A program made the position numbers and the translations under genes. Of a stretch of DNA of 64,000 nucleotides, positions 57,296 through 64,000 are shown in pieces. The stretch is taken from positions 357,013,739-357,077,738 of the forward strand of contig NC_090319.1 in assembly GCF_040869045.1 (NCBI RefSeq), read 5' to 3'. The stretch is from Eurosta solidaginis (lineage: Eukaryota > Arthropoda > Insecta > Diptera > Tephritidae). Below the pieces are notes generated by a model, which saw only the letters and a program-made list of their open reading frames with translations, searched no databases and was not told the DNA's origin. Every line of letters begins with the position of its first letter. Position 1 is the stretch's first letter.

Positions 57296-59040
57296 CAAGT
57301 AAGGAAGGTTAAGTCGGGTGTAACCGAATATTACATACTCAGTTGAGAGCTATGGTGACAACATAAGGGAAAATAACCATGTAGGAAAATGAACCGAGGT
57401 TTGTATGACATGTGTCATATGTGTCAAATGAAAGGCATTAAAGAGTATTTTATGACGGAGTGGGCCATAGTTCTATAGGTGGACGCCATTTAGGGATATA
57501 GCTATAAAGGTGGATCAGGGTTGACTCTAGAATGTGTTTGTACGATGTGGGTATCAAATTAAAGGTACTAATGAGGGTTTTAAAAGGGAGTGGTGGTTGT
57601 TGTATAGGTGGTCGCCTTTTCGAGATATCGCCATAAAGGTGAACCAGGGGTGACTCTAGAATGCGTTTGTACGATATGGGTACCAAATGAAAGGTATTAA
57701 TAAGAGTTTTAAAAGGGAATGGTGGTAGTTGTATATGTGAAGGCGATTTCCAGATATCAACCAAAATGTGGACCAGGGTGACCCAGAACATCATCTGTTG
57801 GATACCGCTAAGTTATTTATATATGTAATACCTGCCAAGATTTTAAGGGTTTTTATTTCGCCCTGCAGAACTTTTCATTTTCTTCTACTTAATATGGTAG
57901 GTGTCACAACCATTTTATAAAGTTTTTTCTAAAGTTATATTTCGCTTCAATAAAACAATCCAATTACCTTACCATGTTTCATCCCTTTTTTCGTATTTGG
58001 TATAGATTTATGGCATATTTTTCATTTTTCGATATCGAAAAAGTGGGCGTGGTCATTGTCGGATTTCGTTCATTTTTCATACCAAGATAAAGTGAGTTCA
58101 AGTAAGTACGTGAACTAAGTTCATTAAAGATATGTCCATTTTTGCTCAAGTTATCGTGTTAACGGCCATGCGGAAGGACAGACGGACGACTGTGTATAAA
58201 AACTGAGCGTGGCATCAACCGATATCGCCCATTTTCACAGAAAAGAGTTAACTTCATAAAATCTATGCTACTACCAAATTTTAAAAGAATTGGTTAATTT
58301 TTGTTCGACTTATGGCGTTAAAAGTATCCTAGAAAAATTAAATGAAAAAGGGCGGAGCCACGCCCATTTTCAAATTTTCTTTTATTTTTGTATTTTGTTG
58401 CACTATATCATTACTGGATTTGAATGTTGACATAATTTACTTATATACTGTAAAGATATTAAATTTTTTGTTAAAATTTTACTTAAAAAAAAATTTTTTT
58501 TTAAAAGTGGTCCTTCTCCGATGTTGCTAGTTTTTATTTAGCGTACATATAGTAACAGGAGTAACGTTCTTGCCAAATTTCAGCATGATATCTTCAACGA
58601 CTGCCAAATTACAGCTTGTAAAACTTTTAAATTACCTTCTTTTAAAAGTGGGCGGTGCCACGCCCATTGTCCAAAATTTTACTAATTTTCTATTCTGCGT
58701 CATAAGTTCAACTCATCTACCAAGTTTCGTCGCTTTATCTGTCTTTTGTAATGAATTATCGCAATTTTTCGGTTTTTCGAAGTCCGATATCGTTCATTTT
58801 AAATAGCGATCTGAGATGAGGAATCTACATACCAAATTTCATCAAGATACCTCAAAATTTACTCAAGTTATCGTGTTAACGGACGGACGGACGGATATGG
58901 CTCAATCAAATTTTTTTTCGATCCTGATTATTTTGATTTATGGAAGTCTATATCTATCTCGATTCCTTTATATATGTACAACCAACCGTTATCCAATCAA
59001 ACTTAATATACTCTGTGAGCTCTGCTCAACTGAATATAAA
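57296..59040 (-). mobile_element. Helitron-like element with three 130-bp units
   Basis: Reverse orientation of the element at 14.35-18.41 kb and collinear with it: start CAAGTAAGGAAGGTTAAGTC, hairpin GTCGGGTGTAACCGAA, three ~129-bp units (anchors 57,481, 57,610, 57,739), GGGCGGAGCCACGCCC (58,348), AAAGTGGGCGGTGCCACGCC (58,646), CGGACGGACGGACGG (58,880), end GCTCAACTGAATATAAA. At 1,745 bp it shows the pre-expansion form of the array. Confidence 0.8.
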
Positions 59041-59169
59041 AAGAAAAGAAGGGATAGGAGAGGAAAAATGAAAACCCAGAACCATAAGCAGAACTGAAAA
59101 GGGCCAGCGTATTATCAGTCTAGTATCGAAGGTTTAGTTGTAAGCAATCCTGTCCAAAATTTTATCTTA

Positions 59170-59510
59170 AGAGGTGTTGTTACGTTTACACCCTAAGAAG
59201 AGATTTTCACAATTATAGGAGCACTAACTGGTAGATATACAGAAAGACTAGGAGTGCCTTATTGTTGATGCTATAGGAGTTGGAAAGATGAAGAAAATGA
59301 GGAAACGTTGGATCGTCTAATATGCAACTGACCGGTGTTAAATAGTGCCTGAGAGCTCCATTTCTGAAAAGCTGCGCCACTTCGTAGAGTACGATATCAA
59401 GAATTTGGTAGCCTGTGCCATGGTGTCTTTTTATGATATCACAATGGGCCTCCTGACACTGGTCTATATGTGTTTCCGTGGCAGCCACGTCATCCTAACC
59501 CAGCGGGTTG
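59170..59510 (+). pseudogene. LINE C-terminal Cys/His fragment
   Basis: Plus-strand text ALTGRYTERLGVPY, CYRSWKDEENEETLDRLICN and PVLNSA (59,220-59,350) matches the final Cys-x2-Cys ... His ... Cys segment of RNase H-carrying LINEs, with mutated Cys/His positions. It continues to a 3' end with TCCGTGGCAGCCACGTCATC and CTAACCCAGC, a decayed form of the CTAACCTAACC tail seen at 46,733. Non-functional. Confidence 0.5.
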
Positions 59511-59860
59511 TTATTAATTACAGCCGTTAGCTACTAGTTATCGGATTATTATCGAATGATTTTGGGCGTGGTATCCATCTTTACTTTATGTGTTAGGGGT
59601 ATGCTATCCATTTGCTTTTGGCGTTTCATATACGCGGTATAGATAAATTTTCTAATTGTGCAATCAATTTATTATCAATAATAAATGTTATCCATGTACA
59701 ATCAGTTTTTTATCGATGTGTTATTTATTTTTAGTGATTGCAGCGGCCAACGTGGTGTAAAGAAAATGAAACAACAACTTTTAGTCGTTTAACGTGGTGT
59801 ACGACTCCAAACGACCTGTATCCAAGCCCCCTGCAAAGCAAACATGTTTTTTTTCAATGC

Positions 59861-60056
59861 CAGTGTATTTCTTCCATAAAAAGCTACTCAGTGAAAATAT
59901 ACATTCCCTTCATCTGCCATTCGGTTTCAGCATAAAACATGTAGGTCCCTTGCGGCCTATTTGTAGGGAAAACTTAAAATCGAGCTCGACACAAATTGGA
60001 ACAGAAGCTCGGTCTTAATCGCTTCGGAATAAAGTCTCTTCAAGTATTTTTTTTAT
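59861..60056 (+). mobile_element. tRNA-derived SINE (family B), 5'-truncated copy 4
   Basis: Matches the body and 3' end of the copy at 20.6-21.0 kb: AAAGCTACTCAGTGAAAA, CATCTGCCATTCGGTTTCAG, CATAAAACATGTAGGTCC, TTTGTAGGGAAAACTTAAAA and GGAACAGAAGCTCGGTC. The tRNA-like head is missing. Confidence 0.7.
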
Positions 60057-60059
60057 GAA

Positions 60060-60540
60060 GATGTGTTCCAGTTTTGTCTATTACTCCAGTATGGACTTAC
60101 AACTTTTGCTCTCGCTTTGCTTTTGATTGCTCCATGAAACAAGTAGGTATTCCATGGGGTACGCAGACACAAAGAAATAAAGTATTCCGAGCTTAAGTTG
60201 GAATCATGTTATGGAGCAACGTAATATAAATTGGACAATATTTTTTGAATGAATGATGATAAGTTGTGGATTAAGTACTCTCATACTCGTTCAGGATAGA
60301 AAAGGTACTCCGAATTTTTGCTAGAAACTTAACATTGTAAGAAAAATGTATTTGTATTATATTTTGTTGTTAATGTTAGGTTAGGTGGCAACTGCACTGG
60401 TAGCAGAATCTCTATTGGACAGCATGAAGGTCCGTTGTAATAACGCATAAAATAACGGTGACATAGTTATAGATACTTAGAGAATCATTGCGTAGCAACG
60501 ATATAGTTTCTAATGAGACCGATCTCTATCACGCATAAAT
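60060..60540. other. Unassigned stretch
   Basis: Nothing recognised; possibly the 3' part of the minus-strand LINE fragment that follows. Confidence 0.35.
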
Positions 60541-61265
60541 CCTCTGGAGATCCAAATGAGTGGCCATCGCATTACTTTCGCCTAGTTCTGGCAAAAGTTG
60601 GGCAATCAAGTATAAAGTGGCTCAGCAAAATGCGGTTTACAATATTTTGAGACGTACCGCGTGGATTTCCATTGGACAGTGGCCGCTCAAAGCCCCAATG
60701 ACTATTAATAAATGAGCTGTAGTCAGTCCAATCATTTCGACAGACACCTTGCCATCTATTTCCGGCCAGACGGATCTTGGTACGCTGCAAAAGGTGGTGT
60801 CCACCCAACGCTTCTTGAGCTGACTCGCTGCGCATACATTCAAGAGCAGACCACAGGCGGCCAGAGGAATTTCGTAATCCCTGCAGTCATCTTCATTCGG
60901 ATCAACTGTACCGATGCGGGCTTAAAACATCCATTTGACAAATGGCCGGGACTCACATAATCTTAATTATAAAATAGTTCGATGCATTTGGAAGCAAGGT
61001 GAGACACTCCAAGACCACACTCAATCACACTATAGTTTAACTTAAGGCTTTCATAGCGGGTTGGCTATCAGAGTTATGTTGAATTCCCTAACCTTAGTAG
61101 TACTAGATTGCATTTCAATCACCGCATCCCAAATCGGAGCAATTTCCGCTTGAAATACGCTGCAGACATCAGCCAACATAAACTTGCGGCTTGCATTTAG
61201 CTCCCCCAACCATTTCGTTGTACTGACTGTGTTAGTAGCACTATTCCGACCCTCCCATCTTTGAC
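60540..61265 (-). pseudogene. LOA/I-type LINE, RNase H and C-terminus remnant
   Basis: On the minus strand: ADVCSVFQAEIAPIWDAV (RNase H Glu block, about 61,165), then decayed RNase H tail, TTFCSVPRSVWPEIDGK (about 60,780), LLIVIGALSGHCPMEIHAVR (about 60,710-60,650) and SHFILDCPTFARTR (the last Cys of the Cys/His motif, about 60,610). It matches the fragment at 29.6 kb and differs from the 44.2-46.75 kb element. Frameshifts and stops are present. Confidence 0.7.
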
Positions 61266-61433
61266 AATGTCTTTCAATGTACTTTATATCTGTGGAATTT
61301 TTAATAATTTTTTCTACCCCGGGCCATATTTAAAAATGACTCATATAATTCTAATTAGCATTAGCCTGCTGCCAGAATAACGCACCGTTTTATATACTAG
61401 CTTAGTCGCTGCTTTCCTATTTGTTTATATTTA

Positions 61434-62895
61434 TACTAGCTTTATCCGGCGTACGTTGTAACGCCTGAGATCGAATGAATGTTGCGTTATTTTTTCTGTT
61501 TTGTTTGTTGATAATTTAGTTTATTATTTTGTAAATTGAATTGAATTTTGTACGGATATTTGGTAAAATTTTCGTTTAAAACATTTTATTATTGCATGTT
61601 ATTGTAATGCATGTGGGTACACAATAGTTTTGGTTTTTTCGTTCGGTGCAAACGTGTAAATATAAACAATAGCTGGCCATGGGAAAAGCACGGACTCTCT
61701 AAATTGTCCTTGTGCTTTGTTGATTGTAATTGCAAATGCAAGGCGTACTGGAAACTGTAAGAGCTTAAAATGGAATGGCAAATCTGTAGGAATCATTGGG
61801 ATGCGTGGTATGAGCACATTTTCACCTTTGCTTTAATCGCTGATGATTGTTGCTTCGATTACGTTAATTTCTTAACGCAAAGCCTGGTTCCGTTGCACAA
61901 TTTTGGTAGGTCTAAATTCCGCAGAAGCATTATTGGTGAGCCAATTTTCAAAGTTAATATATGCGCAGAGGCATTCCAGGTGGCTCTAAAGAGTTTAGAA
62001 ATTCAATTGGATAATTCGCAATTTGATCTTCATATGTAAAAGTGTCGTTCGATTTATATTTCGTCACTTCACCAGGAATTTGGTTTTGAATGCGATCATT
62101 GATTTTGTTAACATGATCATTTTTGGGAGCTAAGATTGCTCGTTCGCACAGCCAAAAAAAATTTTAATTTAAAATTCTTAATTCTGAAATATGAAAAACA
62201 TTCGTCGTGATCGAGGCACCCTATAGCAAAAATTTGGTGATGATTGAAGTGTGGGAAATACGTTTCCATAGGGAACACACACACAGAATTTGATTTTTGC
62301 AGAAGATGTAGATAGACTGAAGCTATTAAATTTTTTAACGACGGCAGATTACTAAACGTCCAAAAGGAATAACAGCCAAACTCAACAATATAGTCAAACT
62401 TTAGGCGTTAAAATAACCTAAATATGGCCGCCATAGTTCTGAAAAATCCCATTTGTAGGGAAGGTGCCACGCCCCTTTTTTCCAATTCCACATTTTACTG
62501 GAGGTGTTAGGACTTAACGTCATATAGCTCCTTACCAATTTTCATTATCCTACCTTTACTACATCCAGAGATATGCAGTATGATATATTCCATTTGTATG
62601 GGAGGTGCCACGCCCCCTTTTTTTCCAATTCCACATTTTCTTGGTGGTGTTAGGGATTGACCTCATATAACTCCTGACTGAATTTCAATGTTCTGGCATG
62701 TATACCTTCAGAGTTATGCAGTACCAAAGATTACATTTGTATGTGAGGTGCCACGCCCCTTTTATATATCGAAATTATTTTTAGCCTAAAACCTTCGTGT
62801 TGATCGAAGGAACCTATAGCCAAAATTTGGTGATGACTGAAGTGTGGGAAATACGTTTCCATAGCGAACACACACACACACACAGAATTTATTTT
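61434..62895 (-). mobile_element. Helitron fragment with helicase end, copy 2
   Basis: Collinear with the Helitron at 5.3-7.0 kb. The minus strand ends GGCGTTACAACGTACGCC (hairpin) followed by GGATAAAGCTAG at 61,434 and then host T, the CTAG|T 3' terminus expected of a Helitron. The upstream non-coding part repeats the GTGCCACGCCCC segments (about 62,465, 62,605, 62,748). A CACACACACA run is at 62,869-62,883. It lacks the 215-bp duplication. Confidence 0.8.
61599..62140 (-). pseudogene. Helitron helicase remnant, motif VI deleted
   Basis: Minus-strand text DHVNKINDRIQNQIPGEV (about 62,115), NYPIEFLNSL, ENWLTNNASAEFRPT-like decayed text and, in an open frame at 61,599-61,817, MLIPRIPMIPTDLPF, AFAITINKAQGQ (motif V-like) and FAPNEK. 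A deletion of about 85 bases after KAQGQ removes GLNLEG and the YVACSR motif VI block that the copy at 5,478-6,197 keeps. Several frameshifts. No activity possible. Confidence 0.75.
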
Positions 62896-62899
62896 TATA

Positions 62900-64000
62900 T
62901 ACATATGTCTAAATCGATTGAAACATAAAATTTCTTTGACCCGATCTTCAAAAGTCATACGCCTATATCTTAATAACGAACTTTAACTGATATGCTGAAA
63001 TGAAGACTTCCCACTTTTGCCCGTTCGAGAACTCATAGATCCGCTACTAATGTACATATCTACATTCCAATATTTGTTATGAGTATTATAATACCCTGAC
63101 CGGATATGATCAACTGGGTATAGTAAATATGATAAACGGGCATATAATTCGAGAAATGCTTGCAAAATCACAAAATTATATCAGCACAAAATCAAATCAA
63201 ATTTCGAAATGATACAAAACTAAATTGCTAGTAACTCCCTGCTATGCCTTCAATCTCTTATACGGTGTAACCAAACACTGAATTACATTGCCTACAGCAA
63301 CGAGTAACAATTTCAAATACAAGTACTTATGTATAATAAGTATGTATATGTGTTTGTATGTACATTACATGAATTTGCAATAAATCTTAATGACTGTTTT
63401 TCAGCGCGCTCGACCATGATTATATTTAGTGCTTGTAGGCTGATCGATTTTGTTATTGCTGGTTTGGTTGGTTAGATTTCTGATACATATAATTCGTTGT
63501 CTGGGAATTCGGTAATTTCCTTGTATAGCATGATATACTTGCATATTCATTTCGATTAGTGTGTAAATATGTAAATGGTTATTTATTTTGGCATATTAAA
63601 TGTTACAGCATGCTGAGTGTTTTATGATCCAAAAGCCCCCCAGAAGCCCTCAATGCATTACATGCCATGAGCCTATTAACTTTTAATCTCTTCTTTGGTT
63701 GTTGATTGAAATGTGGACATTCTCATATACAAATCTCAGTCGGTGGATCAAACATAAAACAGCAGCTTTATGAAATGATATGAATTAAGAAGAACTTTTA
63801 ATGATTAAGATAACATGATTAAATTTAATTTCTCAACGAAATATGACGCTCAAACAGCTCGTCTTTCCGACTACCACAAACTTTTCTTCGTCATGAAGTT
63901 TTGATACAATCACCAACTTGCACGAGCTGGACGAAATCGTATATAAACAACCTCACAATTTCCTATAACCAAACCTGTTAATTTTAATTAGGGTTAGGAA
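62900..64000. other. Unassigned A/T-rich stretch
   Basis: No recognised gene, transposon or RNA up to the window edge. TATGTA simple sequence near 63,328-63,362. Confidence 0.45.

Larger units (their letters stand above)
57215..59745 (+). repeat. TTATCGA 11-bp repeat family, copy 5, with nested insertions
   Basis: A purine tract at 57,225-57,294 resumes at 59,040-59,070 on the far side of a Helitron-like element. TTATCGA-type units appear at about 59,530-59,730 (TTATCGGATTATTATCGAAT, TTTTTTATCGATGTGTTATT). Between the resumed purine tract and the units lies a LINE fragment (59,170-59,510). The head of the family is not clear here. Confidence 0.45.

Overview
This window looks like non-genic, repeat-rich DNA of a higher fly (schizophoran Diptera). 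A tephritid fruit fly is my best guess, but that is recall of repeat families, not a search. The base composition is A/T-rich with many ACAT/ATGT microsatellites. I found no exon, intron structure, tRNA gene or rRNA gene of the host that I can support. Every long coding remnant is a transposon fossil, so the window is probably intergenic or lies inside a large intron.

Layout: 1-290 is the 3' end of a Jockey-like LINE. 1.3-2.3 kb is a repeat family built from an 11-bp TTATCGA unit; related copies lie at 11.8-12.2, 29.2-29.5, 31.9-32.4 and around 57.2-59.7 kb. 5.3-7.0 kb is a Helitron fragment with a PIF1-type helicase end; a second, more decayed copy is at 61.4-62.9 kb. 7.1-8.0 kb is a ~155-bp tandem repeat, with a diverged relative at 53.5-54.6 kb. 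9.4-10.4 kb is a Jockey-like LINE end. Five remnants of an RTE-like LINE lie at 13.0, 19.0, 22.3, 34.5 and 37.1 kb, and a longer relative at 38.6-40.9 kb is split by a MITE. A large Helitron-like element at 14.35-18.41 kb carries twenty 130-bp tandem units. 20.6-24.5 kb holds tRNA-derived SINEs and a short Helitron-like copy. 25.8-26.6 and 49.9-50.7 kb are a second Helitron-like family. 28.0-29.2 kb is a CR1/Jockey-type reverse transcriptase. 33.4-34.5 kb is a three-copy SINE palindrome. 42.6-43.4 kb is a GGAGAT hexanucleotide tract. 44.2-46.75 kb is a LOA/I-type LINE with RNase H; further fragments of such LINEs lie at 29.6, 48.5, 56.3, 59.2 and 60.5 kb.

The parts do not form a pathway; they record successive insertions. 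The clearest cases are a MITE whose removal (leaving one TA) restores the reading frame of the RTE-like LINE it entered, a Helitron-like element inside a purine tract of the 11-bp family, and one Helitron-like family existing with 0, 3 or 20 copies of an internal 130-bp unit. The most unusual structures are the 11-bp (one helical turn) TTATCGA repeat family, the Helitron-like element carrying a young minisatellite, and the SINE palindrome flanked by a perfect 14-bp direct repeat. Clade names rest on motifs read by eye.
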